Shown: piece after piece, positions 34,736-42,780 of the stretch
How the letters are laid out: each line of letters starts with the position of its first letter
Numbering within the stretch: the stretch's first letter is position 1
NCBI GenBank assembly: GCA_016934935.1
Contig: JAFGRW010000034.1
Span: 1-50,414, forward strand
Length of the DNA stretch: 50,414 bases
Direction of reading: 5' to 3'
Origin: Spirochaetota bacterium
Lineage (GTDB): Bacteria > Spirochaetota > UBA4802 > JAFGJZ01
Notes under the pieces: model-generated
What the model saw: only the letters and a program-made list of their open reading frames with translations
Told to the model about the DNA's origin: nothing
Databases searched by the model: none
Position numbers and translations under genes: made by a program

Positions 34736-34871
34736 AAAAATTTTCGCGAATTTCTTTTCTTACCTGCAAGATGTCTCTTGTGAGTGAGTATATGCGGTAT
34801 AGTTAAAAAGTCAATTATCAAGAGTTCATAATACTTTGAATTGACTTTAGAGTATTTATTTCGTATTATAT

Positions 34872-34903
34872 CGGGGAAGCTGTACAAACAGCTTCTCCGT
34901 TTT
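34872..34903 (+). terminator. Rho-independent terminator or attenuator
   Basis: CGGGGAAGCTGT / ACAGCTTCTCCG with an ACAA loop, followed by TTTTAT, is a strong intrinsic terminator. It lies 154 bases after the permease stop and only ~24 bases before the next gene's start. It may therefore end the permease transcript or attenuate transcription of the barrel protein. Confidence 0.8.
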
Positions 34904-34926
34904 ATATGCGTGCCGGGGGAAAAGTT

Positions 34927-35736
34927 ATGAGAAAAACATCAGTGTTTTTAAGTATGGCTTTAGCGGCCCTCATGATTGCAGGCAGTCTATATTCCGAGAC
35001 TTATTATACTTTTCGTGCAGGCGGTGGTATAGCGGGTGCCGGTGATAAAATAATGGGTCGTGATTCTGAATATGTCAGCTCGGACGGAGGGGATGGCCCG
35101 GCTATAGCTGTGTCGGTTTCCGCGTCGCTATTGAATATACGTTCAGCAAAAAGTTCTCTTTTCTTCGGAGCGCAAATTACTGCAAATATGTCGGAGATCC
35201 CGGTGAGCAGTGAAAGCGAAGCTCCCGTAAGCGGCAGCTATAATGTTTACTGGACTCAAAACGAGCTTGATGCGAAGTATATATATTCAGTATCCCGTAC
35301 GGTAGGTGTATTTATAGGCCCAAGGCTTTTAATGAATCTTTCGTATGGAGAATATCCATTAACAAACACTGAATCGGAATACTCGGATGACTTTTTTTAC
35401 AGGGATAATCTGGCCGGAATTTCGGCCGGTTTTAATTTACGGAAACATCTTTTTGGTACATCTTTTATTGTATCAACTATCGGCTATGGAGCATTAATCG
35501 GTGTTAACAGCACCACGTACAAAAATGAAACCGTAAATGGTGATCAGACCAATATAATGAATAGTTTATCTTTGGGTTATGCGTATTACTCTGTAGATTC
35601 AAAAACCATGTTTGATGTTTCTGTAGTGGCTGTATTTTATTTAAGAGATACACCTGTAATGACCTCGTTTGATGACGGAATTGAGACCGGACGCATAACA
35701 CTTATGGCCGGTGTTACCCGTCCTTTTAAAAACTGA
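34927..35736 (+). CDS. Predicted outer-membrane beta-barrel protein
   Basis: 269 residues from the ATG at 34927, chosen for GGGGG nine bases upstream. The signal peptide MRKTSVFLSMALAALMIAGS ends near SLYSE. The mature part has alternating hydrophobic and polar strands with aromatic ends (YYTFRAGGGIAGAGDK, NVYWTQNELDAKYIYSVSRT, GVFIGPRLLMNLSYGEYP, LSLGYAYYSVDSKTMFDVSV) and finishes on ITLMAGVTRPFKN, as expected for a small barrel of eight to ten strands. No specific family was recognised. It stands alone. Confidence 0.65.
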   Translation: MRKTSVFLSMALAALMIAGSLYSETYYTFRAGGGIAGAGDKIMGRDSEYVSSDGGDGPAIAVSVSASLLNIRSAKSSLFFGAQITANMSEIPVSSESEAPVSGSYNVYWTQNELDAKYIYSVSRTVGVFIGPRLLMNLSYGEYPLTNTESEYSDDFFYRDNLAGISAGFNLRKHLFGTSFIVSTIGYGALIGVNSTTYKNETVNGDQTNIMNSLSLGYAYYSVDSKTMFDVSVVAVFYLRDTPVMTSFDDGIETGRITLMAGVTRPFKN

Positions 35737-35823
35737 TGCGAAAACTTGATGGAGATATTAACAAAATTGAAAATATTTGTTAATTCCCCGGGAAATACAA
35801 TGTGGTTTGGAAAATAGCAATTA

Positions 35824-36486
35824 ATGAATAATGTTTCAATAATATATCAGGATGAACATATCGTGGCGGTGAACAAACCCTCCGGAATGTTTGTTCACCG
35901 TACAAAGCTGTCGGACGAATCGGTTTTTCTGTTACAGACAGTCAGGGATCTTGTAGGCAAGCATCTTTATCCTGTACACCGTATTGACCGCCCGACTAAC
36001 GGGCTTGTGGTTTTCGCTTTAAGCTCCGAATCGGCGGCTACGCTATGTAATAATTTCAGATATAATAGAATAGAAAAAAAATATCTGGCGGTTGTACGGG
36101 GGTGGGTCGAAGACGGAACAATCGATTATTCTCTGCTTAATGAGAGAGGTAACAAAAGAAACGACGCAGTAACGGATTATTGGCTTAAACAGAAAAAAGA
36201 GTACCCTTTTGCTATTGGAAAACATCAGTCGTCGCGTTACAGCCTTGTTGAGGTGTCGCCCAGAACCGGCAGAATGCATCAGATACGAAGGCATTTTAAA
36301 CATATATTTCATCCTGTTATAGGTGATACAACATACGGTGACGGGACGCATAACAGGATTTTTCGTGAACAGTTCAGCAGACATAATCTGCAATTACAGG
36401 CGGTTTCTCTGAGCCTGTCTCATCCGGATACCAATAAATTCTTAACTATAAGTTTACCAATTGATATGCAATTGACTCTGCCTTAG
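35824..36486 (+). CDS. truC: RluA-family pseudouridine synthase, TruC-like
   Basis: 220 residues without an S4 domain. It has the RluA catalytic motif HRIDRPTNGLVVFAL with catalytic Asp55, the opening IIYQDEHIVAVNKPSGMFVH, and the C-terminal RTGRMHQIRRHFKHIFHPVIGDTTYGDG block (given in part). The HRxDRPTxG form and the short length match TruC, which makes pseudouridine at position 65 of tRNA, but related RluA members cannot be excluded. The start at 35824 has only a weak GGAAAA upstream. The gene ends one base from the convergent membrane-protein gene. Confidence 0.85.
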   Translation: MNNVSIIYQDEHIVAVNKPSGMFVHRTKLSDESVFLLQTVRDLVGKHLYPVHRIDRPTNGLVVFALSSESAATLCNNFRYNRIEKKYLAVVRGWVEDGTIDYSLLNERGNKRNDAVTDYWLKQKKEYPFAIGKHQSSRYSLVEVSPRTGRMHQIRRHFKHIFHPVIGDTTYGDGTHNRIFREQFSRHNLQLQAVSLSLSHPDTNKFLTISLPIDMQLTLP

Positions 36487-36487
36487 T

Positions 36488-37012
36488 CTATTTTGAAGTT
36501 TCAGCTTTTAATTTCTCTTTGTGAAGCTCTTCGAGTTCGGCGTTTAATCTTTTGTATGCTGGAAAAATTATAAATAACAGAATCAGTGGTACTATACTGA
36601 TTCCGAAAGCGGATTGTGCAGGATAGGCTGTGTCAATCAAAGCATGGGGGATTATCTGGAAAAAGAACTCAATTGTCTTTTCGGCACCCTGTCCCATGTT
36701 GAAAATTACACCAAACGATGGAATAAGGTTAATGTTGACCAATATGTTATTTGTAGCAAAAGAAAAAATTTGCAGGGCTGTAAGTGTTCCCAATATGGTT
36801 ATCCCGACAGGATAACGATTAATTGAAAGGGTCATTATGCTTCCGGTGAAACAGGTGATAGCTACAGCCAGATTAAAGGCGATAAGAATAATATTTTGCG
36901 CGGCATAATCGCTTGAGCTGATCAAAAAAATAAAAATGGCGGCAACTATTAGCAGACCACCGAGAATATTATGTATATGTGCGAAGTATGTAAAAAATTT
37001 GATAGCTTTCAT
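36488..37012 (-). CDS. Multi-span membrane protein of unknown function
   Basis: 174 residues from the ATG at 37012, chosen because AAGGAAG lies just upstream. An in-frame start at 37048 would add twelve polar residues. Four hydrophobic spans are visible (~15-35, ~42-62, ~65-85, ~130-150) and the C-terminal tail is charged and helical (YKRLNAELEELHKEKLKAE). No known family was recognised. It is divergent from another four-span protein at 37159, and the two may share a promoter region. Confidence 0.6.
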   Translation of the reverse strand: MKAIKFFTYFAHIHNILGGLLIVAAIFIFLISSSDYAAQNIILIAFNLAVAITCFTGSIMTLSINRYPVGITILGTLTALQIFSFATNNILVNINLIPSFGVIFNMGQGAEKTIEFFFQIIPHALIDTAYPAQSAFGISIVPLILLFIIFPAYKRLNAELEELHKEKLKAETSK

Positions 37013-37158
37013 TGTCGCTTCCTTATTAAAAAACAGTTTATTTGCCATTTTTATACAACCAAAAGAGTATTCAATTCTTTTTTGGCAAGTTCGCTTTAAA
37101 AAGAGTTGAATCGAAAACTAAAGTCCTGTAGAGTAGAAAAAAAATATGGAGAACAGTT

Positions 37159-37686
37159 ATGGTTTCTGATCTGGCTGCAGAGTTAAAAAGAATAACATTT
37201 GTAACCCGGGCTATATATGTAGCGATGCTTTTTACATATCCGTTTTACTACTTTTTGCTGGCAACAACTGTGGGTTTGCATGATGTTTCCGATAATAAAG
37301 ATATTTGGACATTGCCTGTTATAGTGACAGCTGCGGGAGTTTTTGTTTTATCCGGTTTAGGAGCATATATTGCTCACGCTGTATTTTCCGGCGCAGAGTT
37401 TTATGAGGGGCGGTTTGGAAAGTTTTTCAAGATCAGAATAAAGCAGAATGGCGGGATTCAGCCTTCGTCAATATTTGCGCTTTATGTCGTGGCACTGACT
37501 ATTATTCAGGCAAGCTCGGTATTGCTGTTTGCTTTGAGTACCGTATTGCAAAATGCCTGGTATTATCAGTTTTTTATAATGCCTGTAATCTTTTTCTTTG
37601 CGATATCTTATCCTAAAACCAGCAAACTGGAAGAGCTGATCAAGGGTGCCGAAAGAACTGTCCAGAAACCGGGTCAGGAGCAGTGA
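37159..37686 (+). CDS. Multi-span membrane protein of unknown function
   Basis: 175 residues with a GGAG ribosome-binding site. Four hydrophobic spans (~18-38, ~55-75, ~110-130, ~140-155) surround a cytoplasmic loop with EGRFGKFFKIRIKQNGGIQ. The C-terminus is polar (SKLEELIKGAERTVQKPGQ). The general plan is similar to that of the divergent neighbour, though no clear sequence identity was seen. It ends before a strong terminator. No function can be assigned. Confidence 0.6.
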   Translation: MVSDLAAELKRITFVTRAIYVAMLFTYPFYYFLLATTVGLHDVSDNKDIWTLPVIVTAAGVFVLSGLGAYIAHAVFSGAEFYEGRFGKFFKIRIKQNGGIQPSSIFALYVVALTIIQASSVLLFALSTVLQNAWYYQFFIMPVIFFFAISYPKTSKLEELIKGAERTVQKPGQEQ

Positions 37687-37726
37687 TTTGCCTTTAGGTT
37701 TAAAGTTTTAGTATTTAGCAAAAAAC

Positions 37727-37767
37727 AAACGGCTGTTATTTAAAATTATCAGATCACAGCCGTTTTT
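37727..37767 (+). terminator. Rho-independent terminator
   Basis: AAACGGCTGT / ACAGCCGTTT flank a 19-base loop and are followed by further T residues. It closes the gene at 37159-37686 and could also serve the convergent flavodoxin gene. Confidence 0.8.
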
Positions 37768-37838
37768 ATTAAAGAATTATATTTTGTCCTGCAGGATTTT
37801 GTTCCGGTGTTACTTTTAGCAAGAAAAGCTGTTTTCTT

Positions 37839-38333
37839 CTATGCAGACATTCCGCTTTGCTTGATTTTTTTAACAAGTTCCGTGACTCTTCTCCCGAGCT
37901 GTAAACAATTTTGGACTACTCGTTCATCGGGTTTGCCAATTGATACAGGTCCATAATGATCACCCTCGGGTGAACCCTGTATGATCATTCCATGAATCAA
38001 AAGAGCCTTAAGTATATCAAGTACCGTTGTTTCATTTCCACCTCCAACTCCACCCGAAGATGCAAAGGCTGCTCCGATTTTTCCATCAAGAGCTCCGTGC
38101 AGTTCTATGCTGTTATCAAACATTGTTTTAACTTCTGCCGCCATAGTTCCGTAATAGGTAGGTGAGCCGACAATTATTGCGTCAGCATTTTGCAGGTCGC
38201 TGTTGCTGATGTGCTTAACGTTTTTTGTTACGACCTGCATGTCTGAATATGATTGCGCTCCTTCTGCAATGCTCCCTGCCATCGCCTCGGTGTTGCCTGA
38301 ATTTGAATAATAAGTTATCAGAATGTGAGACAT
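37839..38333 (-). CDS. Flavodoxin/WrbA-like FMN protein
   Basis: 164 residues from the ATG at 38333, chosen for the GGGGGGAG ribosome-binding site. The frame is open upstream, but codons there lie in the operator region and do not look like protein. The flavodoxin fold is shown by the FMN phosphate-binding loop YYSNSGNTEAMA (residues 8-19), VGSPTYYGTMAAEVKTMFD and the flavin-contact loop FASSGGVGGGNET. It resembles the flavodoxin-like NAD(P)H:quinone oxidoreductases (WrbA) in size and motifs. It is cytoplasmic. It is divergent from the PadR regulator at 38561, and the region between holds a strong promoter overlapped by repeated operators, so control by that PadR protein is likely. Confidence 0.85.
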   Translation of the reverse strand: MSHILITYYSNSGNTEAMAGSIAEGAQSYSDMQVVTKNVKHISNSDLQNADAIIVGSPTYYGTMAAEVKTMFDNSIELHGALDGKIGAAFASSGGVGGGNETTVLDILKALLIHGMIIQGSPEGDHYGPVSIGKPDERVVQNCLQLGRRVTELVKKIKQSGMSA

Positions 38334-38363
38334 AGTACTCCCCCCTGAAATGTTATTGACTAA

Positions 38364-38407
38364 ATATATCGTAAAGATATATGTGAACGATATATCATTA
38401 CGATATA
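38364..38407. promoter_or_regulatory. Repeated operator, probable PadR-binding sites
   Basis: The 8-mer ACGATATA occurs three times: inverted at 38365-38372 and direct at 38387-38394 and 38400-38407. ATATATC-GTAAA-GATATAT (38364-38382) is a perfect inverted repeat. The sites sit downstream of, and overlap, the promoter that reads toward the flavodoxin gene, as expected for a repressor. The adjacent PadR-type gene is the obvious candidate regulator. Confidence 0.65.
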
Positions 38408-38426
38408 ACGTATGCAGGTATGTCAA
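38398..38426 (-). promoter_or_regulatory. Candidate promoter of the flavodoxin gene
   Basis: On the minus strand a perfect TTGACA (38426-38421) is followed after 18 bases by CGTAAT, a moderate -10. It overlaps the ACGATATA operator array, so binding there would block RNA polymerase. Confidence 0.5.
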
Positions 38427-38560
38427 GTCGAAAATTTTCTCAAGAGGAGGTGCTGTTATGGTAAAAGTACCGGGATAGATTACATTATACAAAGTGTTGA
38501 CATGGGCACAGTTCCGCTATACAGCCATAGAAAGATAAGATTGTAATAACGGAGCAGATT

Positions 38561-39100
38561 ATGAAACAGGATTTAGTTCAATATTCAATTTTAGGTCTTT
38601 TAATGGATGGCAAAAAGAGCGGTTACGACCTGAAAAATGATTTTAAAAATTCAGTCGGATCATTCTATGCTCCAAGTTTTGGCAGTATTTATCCAATACT
38701 GAAAAAGCATGAAAAAAACGGCTATGTTATCGGAAAAGACGAGGCGGTTGGCAAAAGAAAGAGAACAGAATATACTATCACGAGTCTTGGTAAAGATACC
38801 TTTCTGAAATGGTTAAAGGTGCCTGTTGCACAGCATGAGCTTCAGTACAGCTGTGATGATATTCTTGTTAAGCTCTATTTTTACCGGTATTTGCCTTTAA
38901 AAACCAGATTAGCGTTAATAAAAAAACTTAAAGATATGAGTTTCGAAAATTATTACAGTTTAATTGAGTGTCAGAAAGAAATATCTTTTCCGATAACCGA
39001 TTCCCGCAGATGGCCCCTTGATTGGGGGGTAGTATCATTTTACGCTTATGCCAAATGGCTGGAGAGCATTGAAGACGCGTACAAAAAACGAGGTGATTAA
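38561..39100 (+). CDS. PadR-family transcriptional regulator
   Basis: 179 residues. The N-terminal winged helix is typical of PadR: YSILGLLMDGKKSGYDLKND, then FYAPSFGSIYPILKKHEKNG and TEYTITSLGKDTFLKWL. The C-terminal half (~95-175) is the helical Vir/PadR effector and dimerisation domain. PadR repressors commonly control a neighbouring detoxification or transport gene in response to small phenolic or toxic ligands. Here the divergent flavodoxin gene with repeated operators is the likely target, with autoregulation possible. It has a GGAG ribosome-binding site. Its stop is followed directly by the ATG of the lipoprotein gene, so the two are co-transcribed. Confidence 0.93.
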   Translation: MKQDLVQYSILGLLMDGKKSGYDLKNDFKNSVGSFYAPSFGSIYPILKKHEKNGYVIGKDEAVGKRKRTEYTITSLGKDTFLKWLKVPVAQHELQYSCDDILVKLYFYRYLPLKTRLALIKKLKDMSFENYYSLIECQKEISFPITDSRRWPLDWGVVSFYAYAKWLESIEDAYKKRGD

Positions 39101-40042
39101 ATGTTTAACAGATACAAACGATTACTGTTTGTAATAGCGATTCTTGTTATGACAGCATGCTCAAAAACCAGTGCTTCCGGAAAAAATATAACACAACATG
39201 CTTCTAATGTTTCGGTTGTTGCAAAAGAAGATGGAAACGCTCATGGAATTGCTATGGGTGATGGTAACATATATTTTGGTCTTTCAGGCAAATATATATT
39301 TCGATACAGCCCGGAATCAGGTTGTGAAGAAATTGCTGTTCTTGAGGAGGCTGCTGGGTCTTTTAGAGCAGGAGTAGATAACGTTTTTATTTATGATATG
39401 GATTATGGGCCTGACAAGAACCTGTATATTGCTGCAGAAACGAAAGTTTTGAGGTGGTCGGCTAGTCATGGCATTGAAACTCTATTTGAAGATGATTTTT
39501 CCGGAACCTATGGTGCTGCCGGTATTGCGGTACAAAAGAATGGAACATTTTATGTGACTGATCATGGCGGCCGGGTAATACATTTTAATCCGGAAAACGG
39601 CGATAAAGAAGTTGTAATGAAAAAGGACAGTAACGAGGATAAGCCTCTTGGATTTTTTGCTCCTATCGGGTTGGCTCTATCTGAAAACGAAAATTATCTT
39701 TATATCTGTGACAGTGTGCTGAGCCGTGTAATAACAATGAATACACAGAATAATAGAATAGAGTCAATAGTACCGTTATCCGAGGTTTCGACAATCGAAT
39801 ATCTTGGTGTAAGTAACGGATATTTGTATGTCAAGAGCCCGGCTCAGGAATATTTTTATATATTAGACCTGTCGAATCCTGAAAAGCCTGAAGAAACAGG
39901 CAGGCTTGAAGTAAAGGGGGTTGACTTCTTTTCGTACGGAATACAGACCTTCGTTGTTTCGGAAGAAAGCAACAATACTCATGTTACCGGTACCTGTTGG
40001 GATTCCGGAGAAGTCTATTCTCTAAATATCGATACCCAGTAG
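39101..40042 (+). CDS. Lipoprotein with SMP-30/NHL-like beta-propeller
   Basis: 313 residues. The signal MFNRYKRLLFVIAILVMTAC gives a lipoprotein with acylated Cys20. The rest consists of repeated four-stranded blades seen in SMP-30/gluconolactonase and NHL-type propellers: AHGIAMGDGNIYFGLSG, YDMDYGPDKNLYIAAETKVL, AAGIAVQKNGTFYVTDHGGR and PIGLALSENENYLYICDSVL. Metal-binding residues could not be assigned. The ATG abuts the PadR stop with no gap. A role in sensing or binding a ligand related to the flavodoxin/PadR pair is possible but inferred only from position. The last 21 bases overlap the 3' end of the convergent ferritin-like gene. Confidence 0.75.
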   Translation: MFNRYKRLLFVIAILVMTACSKTSASGKNITQHASNVSVVAKEDGNAHGIAMGDGNIYFGLSGKYIFRYSPESGCEEIAVLEEAAGSFRAGVDNVFIYDMDYGPDKNLYIAAETKVLRWSASHGIETLFEDDFSGTYGAAGIAVQKNGTFYVTDHGGRVIHFNPENGDKEVVMKKDSNEDKPLGFFAPIGLALSENENYLYICDSVLSRVITMNTQNNRIESIVPLSEVSTIEYLGVSNGYLYVKSPAQEYFYILDLSNPEKPEETGRLEVKGVDFFSYGIQTFVVSEESNNTHVTGTCWDSGEVYSLNIDTQ

Positions 40043-40897
40043 ATACTTGACTGAAAGACCAATAGCGAAAGATATCGCGGCAACGGTCAGACTTATGCCT
40101 GCCATTTCCGCGAATCTTTTGCCAAAAGGAAGATCCTTGGCGACGGATATGTAATAGGTGAAAAACAGTATTACAATAACAACCGTTGCAAGAAGTATTG
40201 CCAGTGCCGGAATAAACGCGTTTTGCGGAAGAACAAGATAGGGTAACACGAGAAGTATTACAGTAACAAGATAAACAGAGCCGGTATACAATGATGATTT
40301 GAGTGGATTATGATGCCCATCCGAACGCGCGGAGAGATACTCACTTGATGTCATTGAAAGTGTTGCTGATATTCCGGTAATTAGCCCTGAAAGGGCAACA
40401 AGTCTGTTGTTTTGAAGAGCGAAAGTCAATCCGGCAAGAGTTCCTGTCAGCTCTACTAACGCGTCGCTAAGTCCAAGAACCATTGAGCCTACGTATTGCA
40501 GTCTTTCTTCGTCAAGCATCTCCATAAGTTGTTGTTCGTGATGATCTTCATCTTTAGCTATCTGTTTTGCTTGCGGAACTTCGGTCGAAATTTTATTATA
40601 TATTTCAGAGGCGTCATCTTCGCCATTTTCCATTAATTTAAGAGCAAAAGTGTACCCCATTATTCTAGCTATAACGGTAAAAAACATAATTTTGAGCTTT
40701 TTGGGTTTTACATTTTTGCCGGTGATTTTGCGCCAAATTTCACTGTGCTTCAGTTCTTCATTGCCGATGTTTATAAGTATTTCCCGGTTTTTAACGTCTT
40801 TAACAAATTCTGCGATTCGGGTATATATGCGGTATTCGGTTAATTCGTTGATTTGCATTGATAACACTATTTTTCTTGTTTCGTCAGATATTTTCAT
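40022..40897 (-). CDS. Ferritin-like/VIT1 membrane protein (MbfA-type)
   Basis: 291 residues from the ATG at 40897, chosen for GGAG six bases upstream. The N-terminal ~135 residues are a ferritin-like (rubrerythrin-type) di-iron helical bundle with ligands in INELTEYRIY, EELKHSEIW (E48, H51) and DEDHHEQQL. The C-terminal ~155 residues are a VIT1/CCC1-type transporter (GLSDALVELTGTLAGLTFAL, ISATLSMTSSEYLSARSD). This fusion corresponds to membrane-bound ferritin A, shown elsewhere to export iron from the cytoplasm. Mn or Fe cannot be distinguished here. It is single-gene. The stop lies 21 bases inside the convergent lipoprotein gene. Confidence 0.9.
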   Translation of the reverse strand: MKISDETRKIVLSMQINELTEYRIYTRIAEFVKDVKNREILINIGNEELKHSEIWRKITGKNVKPKKLKIMFFTVIARIMGYTFALKLMENGEDDASEIYNKISTEVPQAKQIAKDEDHHEQQLMEMLDEERLQYVGSMVLGLSDALVELTGTLAGLTFALQNNRLVALSGLITGISATLSMTSSEYLSARSDGHHNPLKSSLYTGSVYLVTVILLVLPYLVLPQNAFIPALAILLATVVIVILFFTYYISVAKDLPFGKRFAEMAGISLTVAAISFAIGLSVKYLLGIDI

Positions 40898-41277
40898 CTT
40901 GTCTCCATAAGACTTCGTAATAAGCATACTGAATTATTCAGGATATAATAATATTATCAGATAGTCAATAGTGATATTTAAAAATGTGTAAAAACCATAT
41001 AATTAAAAATTGAAATAATGCACCTGTGGTGTTATATCTGTAAGGGACTTAGAAAAATAATTTTCCGGAGAGAATCATTCTTTAGACGCCTGTTCGATCA
41101 GGATTAAGAATATCTAATGGAGATAATAATCCGGTTAAGAGAAGAAATATGTTCTGGTGAATACTGCACCTATTTTAGAACCGCAATGTTATTCTAAAGA
41201 TATCTTGACAATCAGGGGATATTTTAGTCACTTGAAAAAGTCGGAGAATAAATAATATAATTTGAAAGGAGTTTTAT
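40898..41277. promoter_or_regulatory. Divergent intergenic region before the GH43 gene
   Basis: 380 bases. TTGACA (41205-41210) and TTGAAA (41232-41237) with TATAAT (41256-41261, 18-base spacing) are present. The latter pair would start the transcript almost at the AAAGGAG ribosome-binding site (41265-41271), so its use is doubtful. No operator, riboswitch or small gene was recognised. Confidence 0.3.
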
Positions 41278-42261
41278 ATGAAATCACGTGAGCTTGCAAC
41301 TCATATATACACTGCGGATCCGTCTGCTCATGAGTTTAATGGAAGACTGTATGTTTACCCTTCACATGACCGCGATATTGATGTAGCATATTCTGATGAG
41401 GGTGATGAGTACTTAATGGAAGATTATCATGTTCTTTCAATGGACGGCCCGGATGCCGAGGTAATCGATCATGGTATAGCTCTGCACGTTGACGATGTTC
41501 AGTGGGCCTCCAAACAGATGTGGGCGCCGGACGCGCACGAGAAAAACGGTAAATACTATTTGTATTTTCCTGCTCGGGACAAAGAGAATAATTTCCGTAT
41601 TGGTGTGGCTGTAGGGGACAAACCGGAGGGGCCTTTTGTGCCTGAGAAGGATTACATAAAAGGAAGTTTTAGTATTGATCCATGTGTTTTCAAAGATGAT
41701 GACGGATCTTATTATGTCGGATTTGGCGGACTCTGGGGAGGCCAGTTAGAGAAATGGCAAACCGGTTCGTTTGTTGCCGATGCGGAAGGCCCTAAGGGAG
41801 ATGAGCCGGCTTTATGTGCCAAAATAGCGAAACTTACCGGCGATATGCTTCAGTTTGACGGTGGGGTGCATGATATACAGGTAGTTGATAAAGACGGTAA
41901 ACCGTTAACTGCCGGTGATGAAGAACGCCGTTACTTTGAAGGACCGTGGATTCATAAATATAATGGCAAGTACTACTTTTCATATTCTACAGGAACAACG
42001 CATTGTATAGTGTACGCGACAGCAGATAATGTTATGGGGCCTTATACATATCAGGGGGTTATACTTACACCTGTAGAGGGATGGACGACTCACCATTCTA
42101 TTGTGGAGTTTAAAGGTAAATGGTATCTTTTTTATCATGACTGTGAGCGTTCAAAAGGAATCAATAACAAGCGCAGTGTAAAAATGGCCGAAATTACATA
42201 CAATGAAGATGGAACCATTCAGACTCTGGTACCGGACGAATCTCTTATCGGAAAACGATAA
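41278..42261 (+). CDS. Glycoside hydrolase family 43 enzyme, cytoplasmic
   Basis: 327 residues with a five-bladed beta-propeller GH43 pattern. The three catalytic acids are visible: D14 (YTADPSAHEF, general base), D134 (SIDPCVFKDDDG, pKa modulator) and E221 (YFEGPWIHKYNGKYY, general acid). WAPDAHEKNGKYYLYFPARD is another hallmark. GH43 enzymes are chiefly beta-xylosidases and alpha-L-arabinofuranosidases, and specificity cannot be read here. There is no signal peptide, so it acts on imported oligosaccharides. No sugar transporter or other carbohydrate gene is adjacent. It has a strong AAAGGAG ribosome-binding site and is followed by a strong terminator. Confidence 0.93.
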   Translation: MKSRELATHIYTADPSAHEFNGRLYVYPSHDRDIDVAYSDEGDEYLMEDYHVLSMDGPDAEVIDHGIALHVDDVQWASKQMWAPDAHEKNGKYYLYFPARDKENNFRIGVAVGDKPEGPFVPEKDYIKGSFSIDPCVFKDDDGSYYVGFGGLWGGQLEKWQTGSFVADAEGPKGDEPALCAKIAKLTGDMLQFDGGVHDIQVVDKDGKPLTAGDEERRYFEGPWIHKYNGKYYFSYSTGTTHCIVYATADNVMGPYTYQGVILTPVEGWTTHHSIVEFKGKWYLFYHDCERSKGINNKRSVKMAEITYNEDGTIQTLVPDESLIGKR

Positions 42262-42290
42262 ACAGCGATTTATTATGTTAAGGAATTTTG

Positions 42291-42321
42291 AAAGCCGGAC
42301 AGATAATTGTCCGGCTTTTTT
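42291..42321 (+). terminator. Rho-independent terminator of the GH43 gene
   Basis: AAAGCCGGACA / TGTCCGGCTTT with a GATAAT loop, followed by TTTG: a textbook terminator 30 bases after the stop. Confidence 0.92.
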
Positions 42322-42342
42322 GTTGTTTGTCCGGCGTGTCAG

Positions 42343-42539
42343 ACCTGACTTCTGCCAGCAAATCTTAATCTATATGTCCCCAACCCAAAGCGGTTTATTA
42401 TTCATCTTTTTTCAAATAATTCAGTTAGCATTTTATAAATACTGTTCTGTGCAGTAACTATTTGAAGTCCCCCTTTGGGGGATTCAGGGGGCTTAGTGTT
42501 AGACATTTGCAAGATAATAAATGTGGGCAAAAGTCAGGT
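42343..42539. mobile_element. MITE-like element with 14-bp terminal inverted repeats
   Basis: ACCTGACTTCTGCC (42343-42356) and GGCAAAAGTCAGGT (42526-42539) are inverted repeats matching at 13 of 14 positions and bound a 197-bp segment with no gene. Inside, CCCCC-TTT-GGGGG-ATTCA-GGGGG (42469-42491) forms a strong G/C-run hairpin. This resembles small non-autonomous transposable elements or palindromic intergenic repeats. No clear target duplication is visible. Confidence 0.45.
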
Positions 42540-42780
42540 ATCGGATAAATATCCCCTCTTTATTAAGATCTGAAAAAAACGTAAAAAAATAAAAAAAATT
42601 TAACAAAATATAAAAAAGCCAGTATTAATAGACAAGCTTTCCTGGGAGCTGCCTGCGGAATAGTTTAGACCAGCAGAATCTACCAGTTGTGCGCGATTGA
42701 TAGCAGTAACCGAAAATCATCAAAATACAAATACATATATAGAGGAAGTAATGTAATAGATAAATATAATGGGAGGAGTT
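42540..42780 (+). promoter_or_regulatory. Leader of the large lipoprotein operon
   Basis: An A-rich tract (about 42576-42616) is followed by a mixed-composition stretch. TTGATA (42697-42702) and CAAAAT (42721-42726), 18 bases apart, are a moderate promoter candidate. The GGGAGG ribosome-binding site lies just before the ATG at 42781. A-tracts upstream of promoters often increase expression. No terminator precedes the gene after the element at 42343-42539. Confidence 0.35.
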
